A stretch of 64,000 bases of DNA, from assembly GCA_050247155.1 (NCBI GenBank), contig JBFWUS010000008.1, forward strand, positions 37,654 through 101,653, written 5' to 3'. A program made the translations under genes and the position numbers. Positions 25,220-38,458 of the stretch are shown in pieces. The notes below the pieces were generated by a model. It was not told the origin of the DNA. It did no database searches and saw only the letters and a list, made by a program, of their open reading frames with translations. Within the stretch, counting starts at the first letter, position 1; the number at the start of each line of letters is the position of its first letter. The DNA is from Mesorhizobium_G sp050247155 (GTDB lineage Bacteria > Pseudomonadota > Alphaproteobacteria > Rhizobiales > Rhizobiaceae).

Positions 25220-26167
25220 ATGGTCGCCGGCCTCGACGTCATCGTCATTGTCCTCGCAATCCTCGTCATTCTGCTGATTTTCGCGGGCATCAAGACGGTG
25301 CCGCAGGGCTATAACTACACGGTCGAGCGCTTCGGCCGATACACCAAGACGCTGGCCCCCGGCCTCAACCTGATCGTTCCGTTCATCGACCGCATCGGCG
25401 CCAAGATGAACATGATGGAACAGGTGCTCGACGTTCCGACACAAGAGGTCATCACGAAGGACAACGCCATCGTCTCGGTCGACGGCGTGGCCTTCTATCA
25501 GGTGCTGAACGCGCCGCAGGCCGCCTATCAGGTAGCGGGACTACAGAACGCGATCCTCAACCTGACGATGACCAACATTCGTACTGTCATGGGCTCGATG
25601 GATCTGGACGAACTGCTGTCGAACCGCGATGCGATCAACGAGCGGCTGCTGCGTGTCGTCGACGAGGCGGCGCATCCCTGGGGCATCAAGGTTACGCGCG
25701 TCGAGATCAAGGACATCAATCCGCCGGCCAATCTGGTCGAATCGATGGCCCGCCAGATGATGGCCGAGCGCAACAAGCGCGCCCAAATTCTTGAGGCAGA
25801 AGGCCTGAAGGCCGCTCAGGTGCTGGAAGCCGAAGGCCGCCGCGAGGCTGCCTTCCGCGATGCCGAGGCGCGCGAGCGCGCGGCGGAAGCCGAAGCCAAG
25901 GCGACAACGGTCGTGTCCGAGGCAATCGCCAAGGGCGACGTACAGGCAATCAACTATTTCGTTGCGCAGAAATACACCGAGGCGCTGACGCAGATCGGCT
26001 CCGCCAACAATTCGAAGATCGTGTTGATGCCGATCGAGGCGGCTTCGCTGATCGGGTCGCTGGGCGGTATCGGCGCGATTGCGCAAGAAGTCTTCCGCGA
26101 AGGTGGCACGGCCGGCGCACAGCGCATTGCCGCCCGCCCGCCACGCACGGGCCCGACGCAAGGTTGA
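25220..26167 (+). CDS. SPFH/Band 7 membrane protein (QmcA-like paraslipin)
   Basis: Protein of 315 residues with an N-terminal membrane anchor (VIVIVLAILVILLIFAGIKT) and the SPFH domain from VPQGYNYTVERFGRYTKTL through LNAPQAAYQVAGLQNAILNL to INPPANLVESMARQMMAERN. A coiled, Ala/Glu-rich oligomerisation region (EAEGLKAAQVLEAEGRREAA) then leads to a Gly-rich end. It should form ring-like assemblies at the inner membrane that shape lipid domains or regulate proteases. The partner NfeD gene begins 25 bases downstream, a classic pairing. Confidence 0.93.
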   Translation: MVAGLDVIVIVLAILVILLIFAGIKTVPQGYNYTVERFGRYTKTLAPGLNLIVPFIDRIGAKMNMMEQVLDVPTQEVITKDNAIVSVDGVAFYQVLNAPQAAYQVAGLQNAILNLTMTNIRTVMGSMDLDELLSNRDAINERLLRVVDEAAHPWGIKVTRVEIKDINPPANLVESMARQMMAERNKRAQILEAEGLKAAQVLEAEGRREAAFRDAEARERAAEAEAKATTVVSEAIAKGDVQAINYFVAQKYTEALTQIGSANNSKIVLMPIEAASLIGSLGGIGAIAQEVFREGGTAGAQRIAARPPRTGPTQG

Positions 26168-26191
26168 TCTTCTCGAAGCGAGGTTGATCAG

Positions 26192-26656
26192 ATGTTTGAG
26201 CGCATCTTCACCGAACTCGGGCCCTGGAACTGGATGGTTCTGGGCCTCATACTCTTGATTTTCGAGGTTCTCGCGCCGGGCGTTTTCCTGCTGTGGATCG
26301 GCATAGCGGCGCTGATTGTCGGCGCAATCACGCTGGCGCTCTGGAACAGCGCCTTCTGGGTGTGGCAGGCGCAGGTGGTTCTATTCCTGGTGCTGTCGCT
26401 GGTCGCCGCCTATTACGGCAAGAAGATCATGGACGGTCGCAAGGAAGTCTCCGATCTGCCGCTGCTCAACCAGCGCGGGGCTCAGATGATCGGCCGCACG
26501 GCAACCCTGTCGGAACCGATCCGTGAGGGCCGTGGCCGCATCCAGCTTGGCGACACCCTCTGGCGCGTTAGCGGCCCGGACCTGCCGGCGGGTTCACGCG
26601 TGCGGGTGGTCAAAGCGGCCGAGCAGGATTTGGAACTGATCGTCGAGGCGATTTGA
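26192..26656 (+). CDS. NfeD-family membrane protein
   Basis: Protein of 154 residues with two to three membrane helices (WNWMVLGLILLIFEVLAPGV, LLWIGIAALIVGAITLAL and AQVVLFLVLSLVAAYYG). A soluble C-terminal OB-fold domain follows, with LNQRGAQMIGRTATLSEPIR and the GDTLWRVSGPDLPAGSRVRV pattern. It is the short, protease-less form of NfeD that accompanies SPFH proteins and is thought to work with the preceding Band 7 protein in membrane-protein quality control. The gap of 24 bases supports one operon. Confidence 0.92.
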   Translation: MFERIFTELGPWNWMVLGLILLIFEVLAPGVFLLWIGIAALIVGAITLALWNSAFWVWQAQVVLFLVLSLVAAYYGKKIMDGRKEVSDLPLLNQRGAQMIGRTATLSEPIREGRGRIQLGDTLWRVSGPDLPAGSRVRVVKAAEQDLELIVEAI

Positions 26657-26728
26657 GCGCGACTTTGCTCGCAATACCTCGCTGCACTGCAACAAGTGCG
26701 AAATTTTTGGTGAAAGCCCACCGGCCAG

Positions 26729-28099
26729 ATGTTTTCCGGCGGATTGCACGATAGTAAGCGCCCTATGAGCGCCTCAAAGATTTTTGCCCAACTTGTCGCG
26801 ATGGTTGGTGACGTTACCGTCTATCTGCGCCACCGCTCCGACGGCGTGCTGCCGCAGGCCATGGGCAGCGCCCCATCCATTCCCAAGGCAAAACCTCAGG
26901 GTATTCCGACGTTGAAAATGCCGACCGCGCGCGGCTGGAGCGGCGGCAAGAAGCCGGTCGCCGCGCCAGGATTGAAGGTAAACGCCTTTGCCACGGGCCT
27001 AAAGCATCCGCGCTGGATTCACGTGCTGCCCAACGGCGACGTTCTGACCGCCGAGGCGCTAAGCGTACCGGGCGGCATCCAGTCGGTATTCGACTATGCG
27101 ATGGTCAGCACCATGCGCCGCGCGGCCGCTGTCGGCAACAGCCCGAACCGCATCACCCTGCTCCGCGATGCCGATGGCGACGGCGTTGCCGAGACGCGGC
27201 ACGTGCTGCTCGACGGCCTCAACCAGCCATTCGGCATGGCGATGCTGGATGGCACGCTTTACATCGGCAACACGGATGGCGTCGTCGCCTTTCCCTACAG
27301 GGACGGCGACACGAAGATCACTGGCCCGGGCAAAAAGCTCTGCGACTTCAAGCCGGGCGGCCACTGGACGCGCAGCATCCTGCCCAACATCGACGGCACG
27401 AAACTTTACGTCGGCGTCGGCTCGCTGAGCAATATCGGCGACAAGAGCATGCAGGCCGAGGAAGGCCGCGCGGCGATCTATGAGCTTGATCTTGCCAGCG
27501 GCAAGGCGCGCATTTTTGCCGGCGGCCTGCGCAATCCCGTTGGCCTCGCCTGGGAGCCGACGACAGGCAGTCTCTGGACCGTCGTCAACGAGCGCGACGG
27601 GTTGGGCGATGAAACGCCGCCGGACTACCTGACCTCGGTGCGCGACGGCGGCTTCTATGGCTGGCCCTATTGCTACTGGGGCAAAACCGTGGACGACCGG
27701 GTGCCGCAGGATGCGGCACTGGTGGCAAGCGCAATCCAGCCGGATTTCGCGCTGGGCGGACACACCGCCTCGCTAGGACTCTGCTGGCTGCCGGCCGGCG
27801 CCCTGCCCGGCTTCCCGGACGGCATGGTGATCGGCCAGCACGGCTCATGGAACCGCAGCAAGCTGTCTGGTTACAAAGTGATTTTCGTGCCGTTCGAAAA
27901 TGGCAAGCCAAAAGGTCCGACGCGCGACATCCTCACCGGCTTCCTGTCAGCGGACGAGAAATCGTCCTATGGTCGGCCGGTCGGCGTGACGATCGGGCCG
28001 GACGGTTCGCTGTTGGTGGCCGATGACGTCGGCGACGTGATCTGGCGCGTCACGGGGGTGGGATCGAGCAGCCCTGGCCGTCAGCCGACAAGTCAGTAA
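26729..28099 (+). CDS. Sorbosone dehydrogenase-like (PQQ-type) beta-propeller protein
   Basis: Protein of about 456 residues. From residue 85 it shows the soluble glucose/sorbosone dehydrogenase propeller pattern: FATGLKHPRWIHVLPNGDVL, PNRITLLRDADGDGVAETRH, GMAMLDGTLYIGNTDGV, RNPVGLAWEPTTGSLWTVVN and VIGQHGSWNRSKLSGYKVIF. Such enzymes use PQQ to oxidise aldoses or sorbosone, though many homologues have unknown substrates. No clear signal peptide is visible, which is unusual for a periplasmic quinoprotein, and the start is uncertain (ATG 26729 or 26765, neither with a strong ribosome site). Only two bases separate its stop from a large inverted repeat shared with the convergent galU. Confidence 0.8.
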   Translation: MFSGGLHDSKRPMSASKIFAQLVAMVGDVTVYLRHRSDGVLPQAMGSAPSIPKAKPQGIPTLKMPTARGWSGGKKPVAAPGLKVNAFATGLKHPRWIHVLPNGDVLTAEALSVPGGIQSVFDYAMVSTMRRAAAVGNSPNRITLLRDADGDGVAETRHVLLDGLNQPFGMAMLDGTLYIGNTDGVVAFPYRDGDTKITGPGKKLCDFKPGGHWTRSILPNIDGTKLYVGVGSLSNIGDKSMQAEEGRAAIYELDLASGKARIFAGGLRNPVGLAWEPTTGSLWTVVNERDGLGDETPPDYLTSVRDGGFYGWPYCYWGKTVDDRVPQDAALVASAIQPDFALGGHTASLGLCWLPAGALPGFPDGMVIGQHGSWNRSKLSGYKVIFVPFENGKPKGPTRDILTGFLSADEKSSYGRPVGVTIGPDGSLLVADDVGDVIWRVTGVGSSSPGRQPTSQ

Positions 28100-28100
28100 A

Positions 28101-28249
28101 CCTTCACCGCCCCCCCTCTGTCCTGCCGGACATCTCCCCCTCAAGGGGGGAGATTGGCTGGCCGCATGGATTTCGCCAATCGTCGATGACAGCCGATCTC
28201 CCCCCTTGAGGGGGAGATGTCCGGCAGGACAGAGGGGGGGCGGTGAAGG
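28101..28249. repeat. 149-base palindromic element between convergent genes
   Basis: Long inverted repeat with about 53-base arms. The left arm begins CCTTCACCGCCCCCCC and includes TCCTGCCGGACATCTCCCCC; the right arm ends with the complement, GGCGGTGAAGG. Inner arms CTCCCCCTCAAGGGGGGAGA can fold on their own. It fills the gap between the sorbosone-dehydrogenase-like gene and galU and could end transcription from both sides. The TCCTGCCGGACATCTCCCC sequence is one I recognise as a dispersed rhizobial repeat. Confidence 0.85.
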
Positions 28250-28255
28250 AACCCG

Positions 28256-29125
28256 CTACCCCAGCAACTTCCTGACGAATGCCGCAACATTTTCCCGCAT
28301 GTCGTCGCGGGCGAGTGCGAACGCGACGTTCGCCTCGACAAAGCCGTCCGGCGAGCCGCAATCGAACGTATTGCCCTGAAAGTGATAGCCGTAAAACTGC
28401 TGTTCGCTCTTTAGCCGCAGCATGCCGTCGGTCAACTGGATCTCGTCGCCAGCACCGCGCTCCTGTGTAGACAGGATATCGAAGATCTCCGGCTGCAGGA
28501 TATAGCGGCCGTTGATGTAGAGATTCGATGGCGCCGTGCCCTTCTTGGGCTTTTCGACCATCTCGGTGATCTCGAATCCCGTGCCGGCCTGCCGCCCGAC
28601 ACCAACAATGCCGTATTTATGCGCCTCGTCGGGATCGCACTCCTGCACGCCGATGATGTTGCCGCCGGTCTTGTTGTAGAGCTCTACCATGGAATGCATG
28701 CAGCTCTGCTCGGCTTGCATAATCATGTCCGGCAACAGCAGCGCGAAGGGTTCGTTGCCGACCAGATCACGCGCGCACCAGACTGCATGGCCGAGCCCCA
28801 GCGGCGCTTGCTGCCGGGTAAAGCTGGTCTGGCCGGCGTCGGGCTGGAAACGCGAGAGGCGCTCGAGCTGCTCCGTCTTACCGCGTTGGGTCAGCGTGTT
28901 GTTCAGCTCGAACTGAAGGTCGAAATGGTCTTCGATCACGGCCTTGTTGCGCCCGGTCACGAAGATGAAATGCTCGATGCCCGCCTCACGGGCTTCGTCG
29001 ACAACATATTGAATCACCGGGCGGTCGACGACCGTCAGCATCTCCTTCGGGATCGCCTTGGTTGCCGGCAGGAAGCGCGTGCCGAGACCCGCGACCGGAA
29101 AAACCGCCTTGCGAACCTTCTTCAT
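28256..29125 (-). CDS. galU: UTP-glucose-1-phosphate uridylyltransferase
   Basis: Enzyme of 289 residues that makes UDP-glucose for exopolysaccharide, glucan and lipopolysaccharide synthesis. The nucleotide-binding start AVFPVAGLGTRFLPATKAIP is canonical, followed by KEMLTVVDRPVIQYVVDEAR, the central LGHAVWCARDLVGNEPFALL, GAGDEIQLTDGMLRLKSEQ and FDCGSPDGFVEANVAFAL. All typical residues are present. It is divergent from the lytic transglycosylase gene and ends against the palindromic element at 28101-28249. Confidence 0.96.
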   Translation of the reverse strand: MKKVRKAVFPVAGLGTRFLPATKAIPKEMLTVVDRPVIQYVVDEAREAGIEHFIFVTGRNKAVIEDHFDLQFELNNTLTQRGKTEQLERLSRFQPDAGQTSFTRQQAPLGLGHAVWCARDLVGNEPFALLLPDMIMQAEQSCMHSMVELYNKTGGNIIGVQECDPDEAHKYGIVGVGRQAGTGFEITEMVEKPKKGTAPSNLYINGRYILQPEIFDILSTQERGAGDEIQLTDGMLRLKSEQQFYGYHFQGNTFDCGSPDGFVEANVAFALARDDMRENVAAFVRKLLG

Positions 29126-29325
29126 GAACCCTCCAATACTCGCAAACGCTATGATTCTCGGACATGTTGATGCCGGAATTCGTCTGTAGCGGCAGATTTG
29201 TCAATTTTGTGAGAAAAGCACGGGCTAACTCTCCCAACGCTTTTCCTCGACGGGTCGGCTTTGGTAAACCAAATCCTAACCGGATTGATCGAATGTGTCC
29301 TCACCTTGAGGACATGGAGACAGGA

Positions 29326-30540
29326 ATGGTGATGCTGAAGGCAGCAAAACGTCTGGGCATTTCGATTTCGGCAGCCGCTATCGCATTGATGGTGAGTTTT
29401 GCGCCGGCATCGGCCGACGGCTTCGACAATTGGGTGGCGTCGTTCCGTAAGACCGCACTGAAAAGCGGCATTTCGAACTCGACCTTCAATCGTGCGTTCG
29501 CCGGGGTCGATTCGATCGACCCCGAAGTGCTGGAGAAGGCGCGCTACCAGCCGGAATTCAAAGCTCCCGTTTGGGATTATTTCGACAACCGGGTGCACGA
29601 CCAGTCCGTCGCGACCGGTCGGGCCATGGCGAAGAAATACAAGCCTTGGCTGGACAAGATCGAGGCGCGCTATGGCGTGAGCCGCAACATCCTGCTCGCC
29701 ATCTGGTCGATGGAGTCGAACTACGGCGAAATCCTCAAGCGTGACGACGTGATGCGCAACGTCGTGCGCTCGCTGGCGACGCTCGCCTATGCCGACAAGC
29801 GCCGCGCCAAATTTGCACGCACGCAGCTTCTAGCCGCGCTGAAGATCCTGCAAAGCGGCGACATCGACGAGAGCCATCTGACCGGCTCATGGGCCGGCGC
29901 TATGGGACATACGCAATTCATCCCCACCAGCTATCAGGCCTACGCGGTCGATTTCGACGGCAACGGCCGGCGCGACATCTGGAATTCCGTGCCCGACGCG
30001 CTCGCTACCGCCGCCAATCTTCTGAAGAAGAACGGCTGGCAGAGCGGCAAGACCTGGGGTTACGAAGTCGAACTGCCCGCAGGCAAGCCGCCTGGCGGCA
30101 CGTTGTCGCTCGCGAAATGGGAGGAGCTCGGCGTGACGCGCACCGGCGGCCGCGCCTTCAAGAGCGGTTCCGACAAGGCGACACTGAAGGTGCCGGACGG
30201 CCGTGGTGGCCCAGCCTTCCTGATGACCAGGAATTTCTCGGTCATCAAACGCTACAACAACGCCGACAAATACGCGCTCGCCGTCGGCCTGCTCGCGGAC
30301 CAGATCGCCGGTTCCGACGGGCTTGCGCAGGATTGGAAGCGGCCGTTCACCAAACTCAGCTTCGAGCAGCGCCAGGAGTTGCAGGAGCGGCTTTCGGCTC
30401 ATGGCTACTATTCCGGCAAATTCGACGGTAAGATCGGCGAAGGTTCGAAAGAGGCGATCCGTGCCTTCCAAACCCAGGCCGGACTTGAGCCGGACGGACA
30501 TCCGAGCCTGGAAGTCCTCAAGAAGCTTCGGGGTCGATAA
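29326..30540 (+). CDS. Lytic murein transglycosylase (MltB family)
   Basis: Protein of about 404 residues with a signal peptide (KRLGISISAAAIALMVSFAP ending near ASA-D). The SLT-type domain begins GFDNWVASFRKTALKSGISN and has the catalytic glutamate in LLAIWSMESNYGEILKRDD. GSWAGAMGHTQFIPTSYQAY and ALATAANLLKKNGWQ follow. A C-terminal peptidoglycan-binding domain occupies the last 60 residues (LSAHGYYSGKFDGKIGEGSK). It cleaves the glycan backbone to 1,6-anhydro products in the periplasm. ATG 29326 or 29332 is the likely start, with GGAGA and AGGA upstream. A longer in-frame extension upstream lacks signal-peptide character. Confidence 0.92.
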   Translation: MVMLKAAKRLGISISAAAIALMVSFAPASADGFDNWVASFRKTALKSGISNSTFNRAFAGVDSIDPEVLEKARYQPEFKAPVWDYFDNRVHDQSVATGRAMAKKYKPWLDKIEARYGVSRNILLAIWSMESNYGEILKRDDVMRNVVRSLATLAYADKRRAKFARTQLLAALKILQSGDIDESHLTGSWAGAMGHTQFIPTSYQAYAVDFDGNGRRDIWNSVPDALATAANLLKKNGWQSGKTWGYEVELPAGKPPGGTLSLAKWEELGVTRTGGRAFKSGSDKATLKVPDGRGGPAFLMTRNFSVIKRYNNADKYALAVGLLADQIAGSDGLAQDWKRPFTKLSFEQRQELQERLSAHGYYSGKFDGKIGEGSKEAIRAFQTQAGLEPDGHPSLEVLKKLRGR

Positions 30541-30552
30541 AGACTGGATGGC

Positions 30553-31758
30553 TTGGTGCGGCAAAGCAAATTAACATCTCGGAGCTTTGCCGCCTGCTTG
30601 TCGATTCTGGCGGGCGCATCCATCCTCGCACCGTCGATCCTGCCGATGGAGGCATGGGCTCAAGAACGCGTCGTTCGCCGTTCCTGGTCACTGTTCGACA
30701 TATTTGCGCCGCGGCGCTCGCAGCGCTTTGAGGACCCGGCCCCGGCGCCCCGACGTAAGGCGAATATTTCCAAGCCACGCAAACCCAAGGCTCGCGTCGT
30801 CCGCAAGGCGGCGCCAGCAGCGCCGGAGATCGTGGCGGTGGAGAAGCTCCCCGATGCCCGGCCGGTGCTCGTGATCGGCGATTTTCTGGCCAGCGGATTG
30901 GCCGAAGGCCTGACCCAGGCCTTTTCACAGAACGCGTCAGTGCGTGTGCTTGACCGGTCGAAGGGTTCTTCGGGTTTTGTACGCGACGATGTCGTCGATT
31001 GGCCGAAAGAAATCGCCGCTCTGGTCGAAACGGAAAAGCCGGCGGCGATCATCATTATGCTCGGTTCGAACGACCGACAGCAGATGCTTGTCGATGGCAA
31101 GCGGCAGGCGCTGAATTCAGAACCATGGGTTGATGCCTATGAGGAGCGCACAACAGCGCTTGCGGCCGCCATCAAGGCAAAAAAAATTCCGTTCGTTTGG
31201 GTGTCCATGCCACCGTTCAAATCGACGAAGATGAGTTCGGACATGGTCGCTTTCAACGACATCTATAAGGCAGCGGCGCAAAGCGTCGGGGGGGAATTTG
31301 TCGACATTTGGGACGGCTTCGCGGATGAGAGCGGCGCTTTTGTCGCGACGGGACCGGATGTCAATGGCCAGCCTGTCCGGCTGCGGAGCGGCGACGGCAT
31401 CAACCTCACGACAGCCGGCAAGGCGAAGGTCGCCTTCTATTCGGAAAAGCCGTTGCGCAAACTGCTCGGCCTGCCAGCACAGGATGGGGTGGCCTCCCCG
31501 GTATTGCCGCTAAGCCCGGGAACACCGGCGAAACCGAAGGCGGTGGATCGTACCGACCCGATTGCTCTGAACGATCCCAATCTCGACGGCGCAACGGAGT
31601 TGCTGGGTGCTCCGACACCCACGGTCGGCGAAGCGCCGCCGGTAGCGGGCCCGGCCGCAGCGCCGGTCGGACGGGCCGACAATTTTATGGGCGCTGCACC
31701 AGCGGCAGCCTCGATCCCCCCGGCAGAGGACGAGTCGACCTCGACGGCGGCGAGATAG
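30553..31758 (+). CDS. DUF459/SGNH-fold exported protein, probably catalytically degenerate
   Basis: Protein of about 401 residues with an N-terminal signal or anchor (FAACLSILAGASILAPSILP) and a basic linker. An SGNH-like domain spans about 100-300: VLVIGDFLASGLAEGL (block I), IIIMLGSNDRQQML (block III with the Asn) and RSGDGINLTTAGKAKVAFYS (block V). The block I serine (GDS) is replaced by Phe and the block V histidine (DxxH) by Asn, so ordinary hydrolysis is unlikely. The C-terminal 100 residues are Ala/Pro-rich and disordered. It starts 12 bases after the transglycosylase stop, so a cell-wall or polysaccharide role is plausible. The start could be TTG 30553 or GTG 30556. Confidence 0.8.
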   Translation: MVRQSKLTSRSFAACLSILAGASILAPSILPMEAWAQERVVRRSWSLFDIFAPRRSQRFEDPAPAPRRKANISKPRKPKARVVRKAAPAAPEIVAVEKLPDARPVLVIGDFLASGLAEGLTQAFSQNASVRVLDRSKGSSGFVRDDVVDWPKEIAALVETEKPAAIIIMLGSNDRQQMLVDGKRQALNSEPWVDAYEERTTALAAAIKAKKIPFVWVSMPPFKSTKMSSDMVAFNDIYKAAAQSVGGEFVDIWDGFADESGAFVATGPDVNGQPVRLRSGDGINLTTAGKAKVAFYSEKPLRKLLGLPAQDGVASPVLPLSPGTPAKPKAVDRTDPIALNDPNLDGATELLGAPTPTVGEAPPVAGPAAAPVGRADNFMGAAPAAASIPPAEDESTSTAAR

Positions 31759-31765
31759 GCACGCG

Positions 31766-33220
31766 TCAGCGCGGCAGTACCGTCGATCCCATCAGCGCTT
31801 CGTCGATAGACGCAGCAGCCTGGCGGCCCTCGCGGATCGCCCAAACCACCAGCGACTGGCCGCGCCGCACGTCACCGGCGGCATAGAGCCGGTCGACGCT
31901 GGTGCGATAGTCACGGTCGTTAGCGGCGATGTTGATCGAGCGACGCGCGTCGGTGTTGGTCACCAGCTTGCCGCTCATGGCCTCGACAAGCCCATCTTTG
32001 ATGGGGCCGGCGAAACCGATGGCGATGAACGCCAGATCGGCGCGGATGACGAATTCCGTGCCGGCGATCGGCTTGCGTTTCTCATCCACCTCGCAGCACT
32101 TCACGCCGGTGAGTTCGCCGTCCTCGCCGATGAATTCGAGCGTCGCCACCTGGAACTCCCGCTGCGCGCCCTCGGCCTGCGAGGAGGAGGTGCGCATCTT
32201 CGTCGCCCAATAGGGCCAGACGGCTAGCTTGTCCTCCTTTTCCGGCGGCTGCGGGCGGATGTCGAGCTGGGTGACACGCACGGCGCCCTGGCGGAAAGCG
32301 GTGCCGACACAGTCGGACGCGGTATCGCCGCCGCCGACCACTACGACATGCTTGCCGCTGGCCACGATCGGCGCCGACGGCCAGGCCGACGACTGGATGT
32401 CCTCGCCGCCGACGCGGCGGTTTTGCTGCACAAGATAGGGCATTGCGTCATGCACGCCGACGAGATCCGCGCCGGGAATGCCGGCCGGACGCGGATTTTC
32501 CGAGCCGCCGCAATAAAGCACGGCATCAAACGTATCGAGCAATTCTTCCATCTTCTTGTCGACGCCGACATTGACGTTGCAGTGGAAGGTCACCCCTTCG
32601 CCCGACATTTGTACGACGCGACGGTCGATGTAGTGCTTTTCCATCTTGAAGTCTGGGATGCCGTAGCGCATCAGCCCGCCGGGGCGGCTCTCGCGCTCGA
32701 AGACATGTACGTCATGCCCGGCGCGGCCAAGCTGCTGCGCGGCCGCCATGCCGGCGGGACCGGAGCCGATGACGGCGACGCGCTTGCCGGTCTTCTTTTC
32801 CGGCGGATAGGGCCGCACGAAACCCATCTCATAGGCCTTGTCGGCCAGCGCCTGCTCGACGGTCTTGATGGCGACTGGAATGTCTTCCAGATTCAGCGTG
32901 CAGGCTTCCTCGCAGGGCGCCGGGCAGATGCGGCCGGTGAATTCCGGGAAATTGTTGGTCGAGTGGAGGTTGCGGACGGCGTTTTCCCAATCACCGTTGT
33001 AGACGAGGTCGTTCCAGTCCGGGATCTGGTTGTGGATCGGACAGCCGGTCGGCCCATGGCAGAACGGAATGCCGCAATCCATGCAGCGCGCGGCCTGCTC
33101 GACCACCACGCTGTCGGCCATCGGCAGGGTGAACTCGCGAAAATGCCGGATGCGGTCGGAGGCCGGCTGGTACTTGTGCACCTGCCGGTCGATCTCGAGA
33201 AAACCAGTTACCTTGCCCAT
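31766..33220 (-). CDS. gltD: Glutamate synthase small subunit
   Basis: Protein of 484 residues, the beta subunit of NADPH-dependent glutamate synthase, which passes electrons to GltB. N-terminal cysteines for two [4Fe-4S] clusters are in CMDCGIPFCHGPTGCPIHNQ and GRICPAPCEEACTLN. The FAD site is VAVIGSGPAGMAAAQQLGRA and the NADPH site VVVVGGGDTASDCVGTAFRQ. The C-terminal AAGDVRRGQSLVVWAIREGR is intact. ATG 33220 (MGKVTGFLEIDRQVH) is the family start. It lies 69 bases downstream of gltB, on the same strand, in the usual order. Confidence 0.96.
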   Translation of the reverse strand: MGKVTGFLEIDRQVHKYQPASDRIRHFREFTLPMADSVVVEQAARCMDCGIPFCHGPTGCPIHNQIPDWNDLVYNGDWENAVRNLHSTNNFPEFTGRICPAPCEEACTLNLEDIPVAIKTVEQALADKAYEMGFVRPYPPEKKTGKRVAVIGSGPAGMAAAQQLGRAGHDVHVFERESRPGGLMRYGIPDFKMEKHYIDRRVVQMSGEGVTFHCNVNVGVDKKMEELLDTFDAVLYCGGSENPRPAGIPGADLVGVHDAMPYLVQQNRRVGGEDIQSSAWPSAPIVASGKHVVVVGGGDTASDCVGTAFRQGAVRVTQLDIRPQPPEKEDKLAVWPYWATKMRTSSSQAEGAQREFQVATLEFIGEDGELTGVKCCEVDEKRKPIAGTEFVIRADLAFIAIGFAGPIKDGLVEAMSGKLVTNTDARRSINIAANDRDYRTSVDRLYAAGDVRRGQSLVVWAIREGRQAAASIDEALMGSTVLPR

Positions 33221-33289
33221 GTCAGTTCCAACTCTGAAACGGCAGGGCCGTAAGCCCTGCATAACGTCAGATCAAGCAGCCAGATTGTC

Positions 33290-38017
<4,728 letters not shown>

Positions 38018-38458
38018 CGTCCCTTCCTCCACAAAATGCCCTCGCGGGCGGCCAGGCCGCCTGAGGCTTGCCGGAGGGCATAACCTTTCAGCGGCATAAT
38101 CGAAACCCGGCAATCGCGCTTTGAGGCGCGCCAATCGCGCGCACCCTGGCATCATCGCTTGGGCCATTCCGTGCGAAAGGCCGGATGGCGCATAAAATGC
38201 CGCCGCATCCAGCCAACCCGTTCGGAATAATAAGACAGTAATACTGTCCTAATTTTTCTATCGCAGAATTTTGGACAGCGCACAAGACCGAAATGGAAAT
38301 TTTTGGGGACCGCCGCGCAACAAAATGTCGCGATCGCGTGCAGAAACGTCATTATCTGGCTGAGCAGCCCGACTCAGTCGGGCGGGATGCAGCGAAGATG
38401 AGCACCTATCCAGGCAAGCAGATGGACAGATTTTCGCCGAAACGCTAAGCGCTTCGCC
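38018..38458. other. 441-base divergent promoter region between gltB and kdsD
   Basis: Holds the promoters for gltB (minus) and kdsD (plus). The part from about 38220 to 38320 is AT-richer than its surroundings and includes the 15-base perfect palindrome at 38234-38248. No small gene with a convincing ribosome site was seen. Confidence 0.5.
38234..38248. promoter_or_regulatory. Perfect palindrome upstream of gltB, candidate operator
   Basis: Arms GACAGTA and TACTGTC around a single A. It is 217 bases upstream of the gltB ATG and 210 bases from kdsD. The regulator is unknown. An amino-acid-responsive regulator of gltBD would be a natural guess, but nothing in the sequence names it. Confidence 0.45.

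Noticed and set aside
28101..28249. Insertion sequence or CRISPR-like array
   Set aside because: No transposase and no repeated spacer structure; it is a single long palindrome.
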